DNA from: Polynucleobacter sp. JS-JIR-II-50 | GTDB taxonomy: Bacteria; Pseudomonadota; Gammaproteobacteria; Burkholderiales; Burkholderiaceae | Length of the DNA: 64,000 nt | Assembly: GCF_018687895.1 (NCBI RefSeq) | Contig: NZ_CP061307.1 | Location: 744,001 to 808,000, forward strand | Reading direction: 5' to 3' | Part shown: in pieces, positions 41,903 through 51,573 of the stretch | Position numbering within the stretch: the first letter of the stretch is position 1 | Layout: every line of letters starts with the position of its first letter | Translations under genes and position numbers: made by a program | The notes under the pieces: model-generated | What the model was told of the DNA's origin: nothing | The model's input: only the letters and a program-made list of their open reading frames with translations | The model's database searches: none

Positions 41903-42937
41903 TTAGGCTTGCCTTAAAGCGGCGGCGCACTCGTTGACTAAGTCTGGGCCTCGATAAATCAAGCCGCTATAGAGCTGCACTAAGCTGGCACCTGCAATGA
42001 TCTTTTCACGGGCATCTGCGCCACTCATAATGCCGCCCACGCCAATGATGGGTAATTGATTGCCTAATCTCGCCTTTAAAGCTTTGATGACAATATTAGA
42101 AGCATTGCGCACAGGCGCGCCAGATAAGCCGCCGGCCTCTTCACCAAATTCCATTCCCTTGACTGCATCGCGAGAGATGGTTGTATTGGTAGCGATGACA
42201 GCATCAATGCCAAACTCAAGCAGGAGATCAGCGATGAGATTAATGTCACCATGATCTAGATCGGGTGCAATTTTCAAGAAGAGTGGCTTGCGTACTCCAT
42301 AACGATCGCTTAGGCGCTTCCTGGCTTCATCAAGACTTCCCAATAATTCGCGGAGCATTTCTTCGCCTTGTAAGGCACGCAGATTTTTGGTATTCGGTGA
42401 GGAAATGTTGACGGTGATATAGGTAGAGATTTCATAAACAGCTTCCATTGCTAGGATGTAATCTCGAGAAGCTTCTTCAATCGGGGTGCTGGCGTTCTTA
42501 CCAATATTTAAACCAAGTACACCACCACTTTGCCAAAACTGAGAGCGATGCACTCTGGCAACGCAGGCATCAACACCATCGTTATTAAAGCCCATGCGAT
42601 TAATAATGCCCTGAGCTTGCGGTAAACGAAACATGCGTGGCTTAGGATTGCCAGGCTGTGGCCGTGGCGTGACTGTGCCGATTTCTAAAAATCCAAATCC
42701 CAATGCAGCGAGTGCATCGATATGCTTGCCATCTTTATCTAAGCCTGCCGCTAATCCAACTGGATTAGGAAAATCAATGCCACAGAGTGTTTGTGGATCA
42801 TTAATGGGCTTGCTTACTAAATGCTCCAATAAACCCCAGCGCTGCGCACGGTCCATATTGCTTAAGGTGAGGTTGTGCGCCTTTTCTGGGTCTATAGAAA
42901 ACAGCCAGGGGCGGAGGAGGGAGTAACGATCGATCAT
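41903..42937 (-). CDS. pyrD: Dihydroorotate dehydrogenase, class 2 (quinone)
   Basis: Membrane-associated FMN enzyme of 344 residues that oxidises dihydroorotate to orotate with ubiquinone in pyrimidine synthesis. Class 2 features: the N-terminal membrane-contacting helices ([21 protein letters not shown]), [45 protein letters not shown], the Asn/Ser active-site motif [31 protein letters not shown], and the phosphate-binding [17 protein letters not shown] and [13 protein letters not shown]. It lies 9 bases downstream of the bpt gene and ends a minus-strand run of N-degron and other housekeeping genes. Confidence 0.97.
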   Translation of the reverse strand: MIDRYSLLRPWLFSIDPEKAHNLTLSNMDRAQRWGLLEHLVSKPINDPQTLCGIDFPNPVGLAAGLDKDGKHIDALAALGFGFLEIGTVTPRPQPGNPKPRMFRLPQAQGIINRMGFNNDGVDACVARVHRSQFWQSGGVLGLNIGKNASTPIEEASRDYILAMEAVYEISTYITVNISSPNTKNLRALQGEEMLRELLGSLDEARKRLSDRYGVRKPLFLKIAPDLDHGDINLIADLLLEFGIDAVIATNTTISRDAVKGMEFGEEAGGLSGAPVRNASNIVIKALKARLGNQLPIIGVGGIMSGADAREKIIAGASLVQLYSGLIYRGPDLVNECAAALRQA

Positions 42938-42946
42938 GGGTAGATA

Positions 42947-43693
42947 TTATGACTCAGGGAGCTCTTGCCAATGATCATCAATCAAACCTTCCATGGGTTG
43001 ATATTTCACCTTATACGACATCTTGTCGCTTTCCTTGATGTAGTAGCCAAGGTAAAGATAAGGCAAACCCAATATGCGAGCCTGTTCGATCTGCCACAGA
43101 ATGCTATAGCTGCCATAACTTGCAGTAGGGCTTGTGGTGTCATAAAAGGTATAAACCGAAGAGATCCCCTGTTCCAAGATATCGATCATGCTGATTATCC
43201 GTAAGCGACCTGGATGCGGGTCATGCGGGCCATCCCGAAACTCCACAATACGGGAGTTCACTCGGCTTTGTAATAAGAACTGCATGTATTGATCTTGATC
43301 ATCGCTATCCATATCGCCACCCGCGTGCCGCTCAGTTTGATAACGTTGATAGAGTTGGTAATGTTCCTCTTGGTAACCCAGATTGAGGACGGAGGCCTGA
43401 AGATCAGAGTGTTTTTTCTGGGCGCGGCGCTGGCTGCGAGAAGGCGTAAATTGATTTACCAAAATACGTGTAGAAATACAGGCTTTGCATTCGTCGCAAT
43501 ATGGTCGATAGGTATACAAACCACTTCGTCGAAAGCCTGCGTTGAGTAAATCGTTATACACATCCGCATGAATCAGATGAGATGGCGTGGCTACTTGTGA
43601 GCGAGCTGTTTTATTGGGCAGGTAGCTACAAGCATAGGGAGCGGTTGCATAGAACTGCAGGGTGGTTAGGGGAAGTTCTTTAAGCTGAGTCAT
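42947..43693 (-). CDS. bpt: Aspartate/glutamate leucyltransferase (Bpt)
   Basis: Aminoacyl-tRNA-protein transferase of 248 residues that adds Leu to N-terminal Asp or Glu, creating N-degrons for ClpS/ClpAP. It is the bacterial homologue of eukaryotic Ate1. Conserved features: [20 protein letters not shown] (the Cys-containing N-terminal motif), [51 protein letters not shown] and the C-terminal [21 protein letters not shown]. The three Cys of CDECKAC are intact. Its start overlaps the end of aat by 4 bases (ATGA on the minus strand), so both N-degron enzymes are made together. Confidence 0.95.
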   Translation of the reverse strand: MTQLKELPLTTLQFYATAPYACSYLPNKTARSQVATPSHLIHADVYNDLLNAGFRRSGLYTYRPYCDECKACISTRILVNQFTPSRSQRRAQKKHSDLQASVLNLGYQEEHYQLYQRYQTERHAGGDMDSDDQDQYMQFLLQSRVNSRIVEFRDGPHDPHPGRLRIISMIDILEQGISSVYTFYDTTSPTASYGSYSILWQIEQARILGLPYLYLGYYIKESDKMSYKVKYQPMEGLIDDHWQELPES

Positions 43694-44427
43694 AACCAGT
43701 GATGCAAGATTGCTTTGTCAAAAGTCCAGGATTTCTCAATCTTAGTTTGATTTAAGGATATTTGCAGTTGCTCTAAAAAGGCCTGCCTGGATATTGGGGT
43801 GGCGCCTAAGGACAATAGGTGAGCCGTTTCTTGCTGGCAGTCGATCATCTGGACTTCATTTATCAGGCACCATGCACTTAGGGCTGCTAAGGCGATTTTT
43901 GACGCATTGGTCTTACGGCTAAACATAGATTCACCAAATACCATTCCTCCAAAGGCAACGCAATAAAGTCCGCCAGTAAGTTGGCCATCTTCAATTACGG
44001 CAATACTGTGGGCGTTGCCTGCTTCGTGAAGTGCGGTGTAGGCATCAATGATTTCATGGGTAATCCAAGTGCCATCCTGATCTTTGCGAGTGCTCGTTGC
44101 GCATGAACGTATGACTGCGCCAAAATCGGCATCAACCAATATCTGTGATTGCGTGTTTTGACAAAAGAGTCGAATATTCTTTTGCAAAGATTCACTACAT
44201 TTAAAGGCGCTGGGCTTTAACACCATTCTAGGATCAGGCGACCACCAGAGAATAGGTTGGTTGTCTGAGTACCAGGGAAAAATACCTTGTTGATAGGCGC
44301 GAGCTAGTTGACCTGGGTATATCCGCTCACTGACGGCAATGAGCCCAGGAACGCTGGGATCGGGATCAGCCTCAAGCAGTGGATTTGGGAAAGGGTCATT
44401 GGGCCCTAGCCAGGCAATCTGACCCAT
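43690..44427 (-). CDS. aat: Leucyl/phenylalanyl-tRNA-protein transferase (Aat)
   Basis: N-degron enzyme of 245 residues that transfers Leu or Phe to proteins starting with Lys or Arg, marking them for ClpAP. Family blocks: [115 protein letters not shown], and [15 protein letters not shown]. It is translationally coupled to bpt and preceded after 9 bases by a Nudix gene. The aat-bpt pairing is a recurrent proteobacterial arrangement. Confidence 0.96.
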   Translation of the reverse strand: MGQIAWLGPNDPFPNPLLEADPDPSVPGLIAVSERIYPGQLARAYQQGIFPWYSDNQPILWWSPDPRMVLKPSAFKCSESLQKNIRLFCQNTQSQILVDADFGAVIRSCATSTRKDQDGTWITHEIIDAYTALHEAGNAHSIAVIEDGQLTGGLYCVAFGGMVFGESMFSRKTNASKIALAALSAWCLINEVQMIDCQQETAHLLSLGATPISRQAFLEQLQISLNQTKIEKSWTFDKAILHHWL

Positions 44428-44436
44428 GTTGACTCT

Positions 44437-44997
44437 TTAGATTCTCTCAGAGGGTAAGACGTCACGACTGCGCACATGAAATTCCTTACCAGCCTCTAAG
44501 TTGCCAGCAGCGCAGTCAGCAAAGAACCATTCAAGGGTTTGCTTGACAGTGGGAAAGGCCAATTCTTCCCATGGAATCTCATGCTCATGAAAAAGGGCTA
44601 CTTCAAGACTTTCTTCGCCGGCAGAAAATTCTGGATTAGTCATTGTGGCTAAATAGAATAGGTGCACCTGTTCTGCGTGGGGCACATTCAGTAAAGAATA
44701 GAGTGGTCCAATTTCCACGGCGGCACCAGCTTCTTCCAGAGTCTCGCGCGCAGCCCCGTGGCTAGTACTTTCACCTAACTCCATAAAGCCCGCAGGCAAA
44801 GTCCAAAAGCCATAACGAGGTTCAATCGCACGACGACATAAGAGAACTTGCTTGCCATATACCGGAATACTTCCGACTACGTTGCGAGGATTTTGATAAT
44901 GAATGCTGCCGCACGCTTCACAGACATGACGCTCACGAGAGTCATCCGCTGGAATTTTGATGGTTAATACAGAGGCGCAGTTAGAGCAATACTTCAT
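44437..44997 (-). CDS. Nudix hydrolase with N-terminal zinc ribbon
   Basis: Cytosolic hydrolase of 186 residues. The N-terminus has a zinc ribbon (YCSNCASV and HVCEACGSIHYQNPRNVVGSIPV), and the Nudix box GFMELGESTSHGAARETLEEAGA matches G-x5-E-x7-R-E-x2-E-E-x-G exactly. The C-terminal part (FHEHEIPWEELAFPTVKQTLEWFF) is typical of the zinc-ribbon Nudix proteins of Burkholderiales. The substrate is a nucleoside diphosphate linked to another moiety; NADH-pyrophosphatase-like activity is a possibility but not shown. It lies between the pabBC fusion and aat on the same strand, with gaps of 9 bases on each side, suggesting one transcript. Confidence 0.9.
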   Translation of the reverse strand: MKYCSNCASVLTIKIPADDSRERHVCEACGSIHYQNPRNVVGSIPVYGKQVLLCRRAIEPRYGFWTLPAGFMELGESTSHGAARETLEEAGAAVEIGPLYSLLNVPHAEQVHLFYLATMTNPEFSAGEESLEVALFHEHEIPWEELAFPTVKQTLEWFFADCAAGNLEAGKEFHVRSRDVLPSERI

Positions 44998-45006
44998 GCT
45001 GACTTT

Positions 45007-46833
45007 CTAAAAATGGGCTTTGATGGCGCCGCGTAGTGCATTACTAAGCATAATTTCATCTGCTATTGAAACATCATTAATAGTCAGGTTGGCTTCGCGG
45101 GCATTTAGTATGGGGTCTGCAAGCAGGGCGGCACGCATTACCCCAGGCAAGAGGCCAGCTGACGCTGGCGGTGTAAGCCATTCAGAGCTGCGGTGAGGTT
45201 TGACAAAAATGCTAGTCCTTCCGCCCTCAGTAACAAAGCCTTGTTCATTGATAAATAAGGCATCAAATCCACCTAAGTTCACGGCTTCTTGCCAAGCTTG
45301 GTCATAAAGGGATCGATTGCTAATTTTGTGACGCAGTAAAGCATCCCCAGAGAACATCGTCACATCACCTTGAAGAATATCCTTGGCCCAAAATATTTTG
45401 ACTGGTTGATTGATTAAATCCATTGCAGCAGTTGCAACGGACATCTCACCAGCAGGCGAGATGTCTAGTCTTAATCGATATGACAAACTCTTATCAAGCG
45501 ATGCACAAGTGCTTGAAATCAAATTCTTGGCTGTCTCAAGTTGAAAAGGGATTCTTAAAGCTGCAGCAGAATTAGACAGACGGTGCATGTGAGCATGTAA
45601 TTTCTGGGGCTCGTTATTAACAACCGCAATGGTTTCAAATAAACCAGTGGCGCTGGGTAGGTTCATCAGGAATGCGGATTTAATTCGACACTCTTGCCAT
45701 TCTTGGCCTGCATCTGAGTCATTGGTGATTCCTGCGCCAACCCCAAGGGTAAAGCTTGATGCATGAGAGTCGTGATCTTGCCTAATTTCGATGGTACGGA
45801 TGGGAACACTAAGGGCAAAATTGCCGTTGGGGTCAAGCCAGCCTAAGGCACCGCAATAGTAGCCGCGATCTTCGGGTTCTAGTTCTTGAATAATTTCCAT
45901 GCTGCGTTTTTTTGGAGCTCCTGTAACAGAGCCACATGGAAATACCGCTTTGAAAATATCGAATAAAGAAATTTCAGGTTTGATCTGACCTTGCACGGTA
46001 GAAGTCATTTGCAACACATCACCATGTCTTGCAACTTCAAATAGATTGGGCACTAATACCGTACCCGGAAGAGAGATGCGACTGAGATCATTGCGTAGCA
46101 AGTCAACAATCATGACATTCTCAGCTTGATTCTTTGGGTCATCCGATAAGGCGCTCGCAACAGCAGATAGGGCGCTTGCAGTACCCTTCATTGGCATAGC
46201 TTTTATAGTGTCGCCATCTCGCGCAATAAATAGTTCAGGCGATTGCGACAGTAAAAAGCTGCCATCATGTTCAATAAAAGCACCAAAGCGCCCAGGCTGG
46301 CGATCCCTTAAGCTTTTATATAAGGCGAGTGGAGTGCCATAAGTCTTGCCTGTGATTCGATAGGTGTGGTTAATCTGGTAGCTATCACCACTACGAATAT
46401 ATTCCTGTATCGCTGCAATATCGGCAGTAAATTGCTCCTCATTCAAGGATTGCTGAACATCCATTACTCCGGCGCTTGCTTGAGCTAGATCTAGCGAAGC
46501 CAGCTTCTCAGCAATGAAGCTATCGACATCCTGCTTAGACAGTTTTTTGAATTCCGCAAAAGACCAGGCTTCAATGAGGGGATGGTGATGATCTGAGTGA
46601 TTGACTCGCTCAGGTAGATTATGAATTTGTCTACCTAACTCGTAAGCAAAGGCAGCAACAATAAATTCGCCCTTTGCAAGCGCGGCAGAAATTTCAGCAA
46701 GGCACTGCTGGGTGGCGATTAAATCTACCGCATGATCACCGCTTGGAAGAACACGCCAGTAGTGCAGTGCATTTTCATATTGGCGACTAGTGGGTAAGGC
46801 CGCGGTGCTTTGCGCATCATCGAGCAAAATCAT
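45007..46833 (-). CDS. PabB-PabC fusion: aminodeoxychorismate synthase I plus ADC lyase
   Basis: A 608-residue fused enzyme for 4-aminobenzoate, the folate precursor. The N-terminal ~390 residues form the chorismate-binding PabB domain: DSYQINHTYRI, MPMKGTAS, NVMIVDLLRNDLSRI, FPCGSVTGAPKKRSMEIIQELE, and RGYYCGALGWLDPNGNFALSVPIRT. After a short link the C-terminal ~205 residues are a PLP-dependent class IV aminotransferase-like domain (LFETIAVVNN, LRHKISNRSLYDQAW with the PLP Lys, GFVTEGGRTSIFV, LLPGVMRAALL). The fusion matches known PabBC proteins of proteobacteria. Glutamine amidotransferase PabA is not in the window. It precedes the Nudix-aat-bpt-pyrD run. Confidence 0.93.
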   Translation of the reverse strand: MILLDDAQSTAALPTSRQYENALHYWRVLPSGDHAVDLIATQQCLAEISAALAKGEFIVAAFAYELGRQIHNLPERVNHSDHHHPLIEAWSFAEFKKLSKQDVDSFIAEKLASLDLAQASAGVMDVQQSLNEEQFTADIAAIQEYIRSGDSYQINHTYRITGKTYGTPLALYKSLRDRQPGRFGAFIEHDGSFLLSQSPELFIARDGDTIKAMPMKGTASALSAVASALSDDPKNQAENVMIVDLLRNDLSRISLPGTVLVPNLFEVARHGDVLQMTSTVQGQIKPEISLFDIFKAVFPCGSVTGAPKKRSMEIIQELEPEDRGYYCGALGWLDPNGNFALSVPIRTIEIRQDHDSHASSFTLGVGAGITNDSDAGQEWQECRIKSAFLMNLPSATGLFETIAVVNNEPQKLHAHMHRLSNSAAALRIPFQLETAKNLISSTCASLDKSLSYRLRLDISPAGEMSVATAAMDLINQPVKIFWAKDILQGDVTMFSGDALLRHKISNRSLYDQAWQEAVNLGGFDALFINEQGFVTEGGRTSIFVKPHRSSEWLTPPASAGLLPGVMRAALLADPILNAREANLTINDVSIADEIMLSNALRGAIKAHF

Positions 46834-46857
46834 CGCAGCTTACCTAGCAATTTCTAA

Positions 46858-47433
46858 TTATTTCAGAATCGTTGCAGATTCGATGATGACAGACTTAGTA
46901 GGAACATCAGACATTCTGCCCATACGCGGAGCTGGGGCAATCATGGTCGGTACTTTGCGAATGGCATCTATGGTTTGCGTGCCAGAGATCACTTTGCCAA
47001 ACACGGTATAGCCATTGCCCATCGCATTAGGGTAGTCGAGCGCCGCATTGTCTTTCACATTAATAAAGAACTGTGAAGTTGCAGAATCAGGGTCTGAAGT
47101 TCGAGCCATCGCAATCGTGTAAACATTATTCTTCAAGCCATTTTGCGCTTCAGAAACCACTGGGGAATCAGTTGGCTTTTGATTCAAGTCCGGCGTAAAC
47201 CCGCCACCTTGAATCATGAAGCCATCAATCACACGATGAAAGATGGTGCCGTTATAGAAACCGCTCTTAACGTAGTTCAAAAAGTTGGCGGAACTCTTCG
47301 GTGCTTTCGCATCATCTAATTCAACGACGAAGTTACCCATCGTAGTTTTAAATTCAACCTTAGGACCTGCAAATGCTGCTTGACTAGTAAAACAAGAAAC
47401 AGCAACAACAAGGGCGGCAAATAGCTTACGCAT
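46858..47433 (-). CDS. ppiA: Periplasmic cyclophilin-type peptidyl-prolyl isomerase
   Basis: Prolyl isomerase of 191 residues with a signal peptide (KLFAALVVAVSCFTSQAAFA, cleavage AFA-GPK), so it acts in the periplasm on folding envelope proteins. Cyclophilin motifs: KVEFKTTMGNFVVELDDAKAPKSSANFLNYVKSGFYNGTIFHRVIDGFMIQGGGF, then IAMARTSDPDSATSQFFINVKDNAALD and GYTVFGKVISGTQTIDAI. The catalytic Arg of FHRVI and the FFIN block are intact. Length and signal match PpiA. It stands between the PabBC fusion (24-base gap) and a DsbA-family gene. Confidence 0.93.
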   Translation of the reverse strand: MRKLFAALVVAVSCFTSQAAFAGPKVEFKTTMGNFVVELDDAKAPKSSANFLNYVKSGFYNGTIFHRVIDGFMIQGGGFTPDLNQKPTDSPVVSEAQNGLKNNVYTIAMARTSDPDSATSQFFINVKDNAALDYPNAMGNGYTVFGKVISGTQTIDAIRKVPTMIAPAPRMGRMSDVPTKSVIIESATILK

Positions 47434-47510
47434 AAGAACTCCTTCAATAAGATAAAAATAGCTTGTATTTGATTGTATTGCCCAAGACCACTAGAGGGTT
47501 AAATGATTTA

Positions 47511-48137
47511 TTAGCCTAGACCATTAGGAACATTGCCGGCATAAGCATAGGAAGCCTCATCAAACATGCCCGGTCTTGCAAGGTAGTCCAGTGTCCAGTC
47601 AATAGTGTCAACACCCCAAAAGCAATGTTGATTCACTATCAGGGCCGGCACTCCAAAGGCGCCATCGGCTTTTGCTTGATTGGTATTAGCGATCAGCTTT
47701 GCCTTCACTTCTGGATTTTCAGGTTTAGGTGTATCTGAGGGAAGTCCTAAGTAGCTACAAAATTCTGGCCAAGATAGGTTGGGATCCTTACCTTCCACCC
47801 AAACATAATCAAAAGCGCTCTCAACCATCACCCAATCGGCATTTTGTTCAACCAAAAGGCGTTGGGCGGCAACTGTCATAAAAGGGTGATGCTCTGGAAA
47901 GCGAAACGGAATGCCTAACTTCTCCGCCTGCCATACACAAAACTGATAGGTATGAGGGCGTTTGGCAGCAACTTCTCCTGGACCCTTATTTTCAGAAGCT
48001 CTGAGTAGGCCACCCAGCAGAATAGGAACAGGTTTAATCTCTAGCTTGCTTTCAAGGCGCTGTCTTTGCTTAATGTACAGATAAGCAAATGGCGAAACAA
48101 TATCGTAATAAAAAGTAGCCGAAATCTTTGTACTCAT
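47511..48137 (-). CDS. DsbA-family oxidoreductase, 2-hydroxychromene-2-carboxylate isomerase-like
   Basis: Thioredoxin-fold protein of 208 residues without signal peptide. The start FYYDIVSPFAYLYIKQRQRLE has Ser (SPF) in place of a CxxC, which is the signature of the HCCA isomerase/kappa-GST group rather than a disulfide oxidase. Further family features are PVPILLGGLLRASENKGPGEVAAKRPHTYQ and AFGVPALIVNQHCFWGVDTIDW. Such enzymes are glutathione-dependent isomerases in aromatic degradation, but no degradation genes are nearby, so the natural substrate is unknown. It lies 6 bases downstream of rarA and is probably co-transcribed. Confidence 0.88.
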   Translation of the reverse strand: MSTKISATFYYDIVSPFAYLYIKQRQRLESKLEIKPVPILLGGLLRASENKGPGEVAAKRPHTYQFCVWQAEKLGIPFRFPEHHPFMTVAAQRLLVEQNADWVMVESAFDYVWVEGKDPNLSWPEFCSYLGLPSDTPKPENPEVKAKLIANTNQAKADGAFGVPALIVNQHCFWGVDTIDWTLDYLARPGMFDEASYAYAGNVPNGLG

Positions 48138-48143
48138 ATCGCC

Positions 48144-49457
48144 TTATTTCTTCTTATGCTCTTCATCGAGCTTTTTTAAGAACGCTAGCTTTTCTTTGAT
48201 CTGTGACTCTAGGCCACGCTCCACTGGCTCGTACCAATGAGGCTCCTTCATGCCTTCTGGAAGATAAGTTTCACCGGCGGCATAGCCATGCGGCTCATCA
48301 TGGGCGTAGCGATATTCTTTTCCATGTCCAAGCTCTTTCATCAGTTTGGTAGGTGCGTTGCGCAAATGATTCGGAACGGGTTTGGATTGATCGTTTGCTA
48401 CATAAGCGCGAGCAGCATTAAAAGCGTTGTAGCTTGCATTGCTCTTAGAGGCAACTGCAAGATAAACCACTGCTTGCCCAAGAGCCAACTCACCCTCAGG
48501 GGATCCTAGTCTTTCATAGGTCTGCGCGGCATCGTTAGCCAATTGCATGGCTCTTGGATCAGCTAGGCCAATGTCCTCCCAAGCCATCCGAATAATGCGT
48601 CTGGCTAAGTAACGGGGATCGGCGCCGCCATCTAGCATACGGCAAAACCAATACAAGGCCGCATCGGGGTTGGATCCACGAACGGATTTGTGTAGAGCGG
48701 AGATTTGATCGTAGAAGTGATCGCCACCTTTATCAAAACGCCGCGCTTGAGCGCTCAGTGCGTTCTCTATAAATTTCTGATCAACGATTTTTACTTCCGC
48801 ATTTGGTGTGAGGACCGCATTGCGCACTTGTTCAACTAAATTGAGAAGGCGTCGCGCATCACCATCAGCATTAGAGATAAGGGTATCGATTGCTGTTGAT
48901 TCAAATTGCACATCGGGCATCGCGTGCTGATGGGCTCGATCAAAGAGTAATTTCAGCTCCTCAGGAGTGAGTGATTTCAAGACATAGACTTGAGCACGCG
49001 ACAAGAGTGCAGAGTTCACTTCAAATGATGGGTTTTCGGTAGTGGCACCAATAAAGGTGAATAAACCCGACTCCACATGGGGTAGCAGGGCATCTTGCTG
49101 GCTTTTATTGAAGCGATGAATCTCGTCGACAAATAAAATCGTTTGCTTGCCGTACTGAGCCATATTTTGTTGGGCTTGCTCAATGGATTCCCGGATTTCT
49201 TTAACGCCCGCTAGGACTGCAGAGATCGCAATGAACTCACGATCAAATGCTTTGGCGGAGAGACGCGCTAGCGTAGTCTTGCCAACGCCTGGAGGACCCC
49301 ACAAAATCATCGAGTGAGGCTTGCCGGAGGCAAATGCTAGATTGAGTGGTTTACCACTGGCTAATAAATGCGCTTGTCCAATCACTTCTTCAATCGTTTT
49401 TGGGCGCAGTGCCTCTGCTAAGGGTGGAGGCGGCGCGCTATCAAAAAGACTGCTCAT
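48144..49457 (-). CDS. rarA: Replication-associated recombination protein A (RarA/MgsA)
   Basis: AAA+ ATPase of 437 residues related to clamp loaders and RuvB. It acts at stalled replication forks and binds SSB. Motifs: [16 protein letters not shown], Walker [16 protein letters not shown], Walker [17 protein letters not shown], sensor [22 protein letters not shown], and the C-terminal tetramerisation part ([80 protein letters not shown]). It lies 4 bases downstream of the DUF3429 gene. Homologues are universally conserved and this one looks ordinary. Confidence 0.96.
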   Translation of the reverse strand: MSSLFDSAPPPPLAEALRPKTIEEVIGQAHLLASGKPLNLAFASGKPHSMILWGPPGVGKTTLARLSAKAFDREFIAISAVLAGVKEIRESIEQAQQNMAQYGKQTILFVDEIHRFNKSQQDALLPHVESGLFTFIGATTENPSFEVNSALLSRAQVYVLKSLTPEELKLLFDRAHQHAMPDVQFESTAIDTLISNADGDARRLLNLVEQVRNAVLTPNAEVKIVDQKFIENALSAQARRFDKGGDHFYDQISALHKSVRGSNPDAALYWFCRMLDGGADPRYLARRIIRMAWEDIGLADPRAMQLANDAAQTYERLGSPEGELALGQAVVYLAVASKSNASYNAFNAARAYVANDQSKPVPNHLRNAPTKLMKELGHGKEYRYAHDEPHGYAAGETYLPEGMKEPHWYEPVERGLESQIKEKLAFLKKLDEEHKKK

Positions 49458-49461
49458 TGCA

Positions 49462-49941
49462 TCAGGCTTGAATAAAGAGAATAACTAAGGATGCCCAAGT
49501 AAGGCAGGCTGCTGCAATATAAGTCAAGCGATTGCGCATGGTCATAAAAGCAGAGCGGGCGGCTTCGTCGGCAAAATAATATTGATAGGTGTTCTGATCA
49601 ATATTGCGCTGAATGATTAGAGTGGAAGCCAAAATAAGCAAGCCCACTGGAATGTAAATATGAAGTGCTAACCAAGCTACTAAAGCGGGGATGACACCCC
49701 AGATCCATGCATTACGGTCTTCCCAGCGATCACCAGCAGGCGCCTTACCTAGAAGATGTAAATTGGCGCCCCAATGCAAAGCCCCCATAAAGGAGGTAAT
49801 CACGGCACCATAACCCGCTAAAGATTCAGCGCTTAAATAATTCATGGGTGTTGGTGCCAATTGCACCATGAGGGCTAGCCCAATAAATGGAATAAGACCG
49901 GCATAGCCAAGTTTGCGAACTAAAGGTGGGATGGGGTTCAC
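49462..49941 (-). CDS. DUF3429 family membrane protein
   Basis: Protein of 159 residues with four or five hydrophobic helices. It matches DUF3429 as I recall it: PPLVRKLGYAGLIPFIGLALMVQL at the start, YGAVITSFMGALHWGANLH in the middle (a conserved F-G-A-hydrophobic-H-W motif), and VIPALVAWLALHI. The family's function is unknown; homologues in Burkholderiales and marine bacteria sit in the inner membrane. The conserved HWG could coordinate a ligand, but that is speculative. It precedes rarA with a 4-base gap. Confidence 0.75.
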   Translation of the reverse strand: MNPIPPLVRKLGYAGLIPFIGLALMVQLAPTPMNYLSAESLAGYGAVITSFMGALHWGANLHLLGKAPAGDRWEDRNAWIWGVIPALVAWLALHIYIPVGLLILASTLIIQRNIDQNTYQYYFADEAARSAFMTMRNRLTYIAAACLTWASLVILFIQA

Positions 49942-49977
49942 GATGGGGATATCTAGGTTAAGGGGTTGTGAATGAAA

Positions 49978-50832
49978 TTATTTATCGTAGGCGTATACGC
50001 CGCGACCTGTTTTGCGACCGAGATATCCAGCGGCAACCATTTCACGAAGTAATGGGCAAGGGCGGTATTTGGAATCGCTGAAGTTTTCAAAATACACTTC
50101 CATTACCGCTAAGCAAGTATCTAATCCAATGAGATCTGCTAAGGCTAGTGGGCCAATCGGTTGATTGCAGCCCAACTTCATGCCAGCATCAATATCTTCT
50201 GGGCTAGCAAGACCTTCCGATAAAACAAAGAAAGCCTCATTGATCATTGGTAGCAAAATGCGATTCACCACAAAGCCAGGTGAATTTTTAACAGTAATCG
50301 GCTCTTTGCCAACACGCTTAGCCATGTCAATAATGGCAGTGTGGGTAGCGTCACTAGTTTGCAAGCCACGAATGACTTCCACTAAAGCCATTAAGGGTGG
50401 CGGGTTGAAAAAGTGCATGCCAATAAAGCGGGCAGGGTTTGAGTCAAGTGCCGCTAGTTTGGTAATCGATAGGGAGGAGGTGTTGGTGGCAATGATGGTG
50501 TCTTTGCTCACGACCTCGTCTACTTGCTTGAGAATCTTTTCTTTAATTGCTTGGTTCTCGGTTGCAGCTTCAATCACTAATCCCAAGCCTTTGAAGTCAG
50601 TATAAGAAGTACTTCCTTTAATACGTTTGAGAGCAGCTTCCTTTGCTTCAACAGTCAACGTTTCTTTTTTGACAAGACGATCCAAACTCTTGCTGATTTG
50701 CTCAAGTCCACGTTGCACCGCTGCCTCATTAATATCAACCATCACGACATCCAGACCGGCCACTGCACATACTTGTGCAATCCCATTGCCCATAGTGCCT
50801 GCACCAATGACGCCTACAGATTGAATACTCAT
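49978..50832 (-). CDS. 3-hydroxybutyryl-CoA dehydrogenase (HBD family)
   Basis: NAD(P)-dependent dehydrogenase of 284 residues. The Rossmann motif GVIGAGTMGNGIAQVCAVAGLDVVMVDI, the GLVIEAATEN block, the IATNTSSLSITKLA and IGMHFFNPPPLMALVEVIRG active-site segment, and NSPGFVVNRILLPMINEAFFVLSEG all match the single-domain 3-hydroxyacyl-CoA dehydrogenases (Hbd/PaaH). It converts 3-hydroxybutyryl-CoA to acetoacetyl-CoA or the reverse. The ATG at 50832 is selected because a GAGG ribosome-binding site lies 7 bases upstream; an upstream ORF extension overlaps the GST gene. It may serve butyrate or beta-oxidation metabolism or PHB turnover (a phasin is encoded at 38.2 kb). Confidence 0.93.
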   Translation of the reverse strand: MSIQSVGVIGAGTMGNGIAQVCAVAGLDVVMVDINEAAVQRGLEQISKSLDRLVKKETLTVEAKEAALKRIKGSTSYTDFKGLGLVIEAATENQAIKEKILKQVDEVVSKDTIIATNTSSLSITKLAALDSNPARFIGMHFFNPPPLMALVEVIRGLQTSDATHTAIIDMAKRVGKEPITVKNSPGFVVNRILLPMINEAFFVLSEGLASPEDIDAGMKLGCNQPIGPLALADLIGLDTCLAVMEVYFENFSDSKYRPCPLLREMVAAGYLGRKTGRGVYAYDK

Positions 50833-50833
50833 C

Positions 50834-51565
50834 TTATTTCCTCTTTTGATACTGTGTGGAACCAAATAACTGCTCTCTAGCCTTGTCATCGTGCAAGGGT
50901 TTGCGTAATGCGGTTAATACTTCACAACCACGTATAACTGCTGGTCGCGCACCAATCTTTTCAAACCACTTTTTGAAATGCGGGTAATCATTGATTTCAA
51001 TGCCTTGATTTTTCCAATTACGAGTCCATGGATAAATCGCAATATCAGCAATGGAATAAGTTTTGCCTGCAATATAAGGATTATCTTTCAGTTGACCATC
51101 CAATACTCCATAGATGCGTTTGGCTTCATTGGTGTAACGATTAATGGCGTATTCAATTTTCTCAGGTGCGTAGAGTCTGAAGTGGTGGTTTTGCCCAAGC
51201 ATGGGGCCAAGGCCACCCATTTGGAACATCAGCCATTGCAGCACCTCGTACTTACCGCGGGTGCTTTGGGGCAAGAATTTGCCAGTCTTGCCGGCTAAAT
51301 AGAGAAGGATGGCGCCAGACTCAAAGACATTGATCGGTTTTCCGTCTGGACCACTAGGGTCAACGATTGCTGGAATCTTATTGTTGGGGCTAATCTTGAG
51401 GAATTCAGGCGTAAATTGATCGCCGGCACCAATATCAATCGGATGAGCAATCCAGTCGCGACCTAGGCGGTAGCCACATTCTTCGAGCATGATGTGCACC
51501 TTATGGCCATTTGGGGTTGGCCAACTGTAAACATCAATCACTTCTTTTGATTTTGGGGTTGCCAT
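50834..51565 (-). CDS. Glutathione S-transferase (YfcG/YghU-like)
   Basis: GST of 243 residues from the chosen start. The N-terminal thioredoxin-fold part (VYSWPTPNGHKVHIMLEECG) has the S-x-P-T-PNG pattern of nu-class YfcG/YghU enzymes. SPNNKIPAIVDPSGPDGKPINVFESGAILLYLA binds glutathione, and the helical domain has LQWLMFQMGGLGPMLGQNHHF and YIAGKTYSIADIAIYPW. Nu-class enzymes have disulfide reductase and peroxidase activity. The ATG at 51565 is supported by GAGG 6 bases upstream (AGAGGAAAAAATG). The stop is 1 base before the dehydrogenase start and the gene follows an aminotransferase, suggesting a three-gene operon. Confidence 0.9.
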   Translation of the reverse strand: MATPKSKEVIDVYSWPTPNGHKVHIMLEECGYRLGRDWIAHPIDIGAGDQFTPEFLKISPNNKIPAIVDPSGPDGKPINVFESGAILLYLAGKTGKFLPQSTRGKYEVLQWLMFQMGGLGPMLGQNHHFRLYAPEKIEYAINRYTNEAKRIYGVLDGQLKDNPYIAGKTYSIADIAIYPWTRNWKNQGIEINDYPHFKKWFEKIGARPAVIRGCEVLTALRKPLHDDKAREQLFGSTQYQKRK

Positions 51566-51573
51566 TTTTTCCT

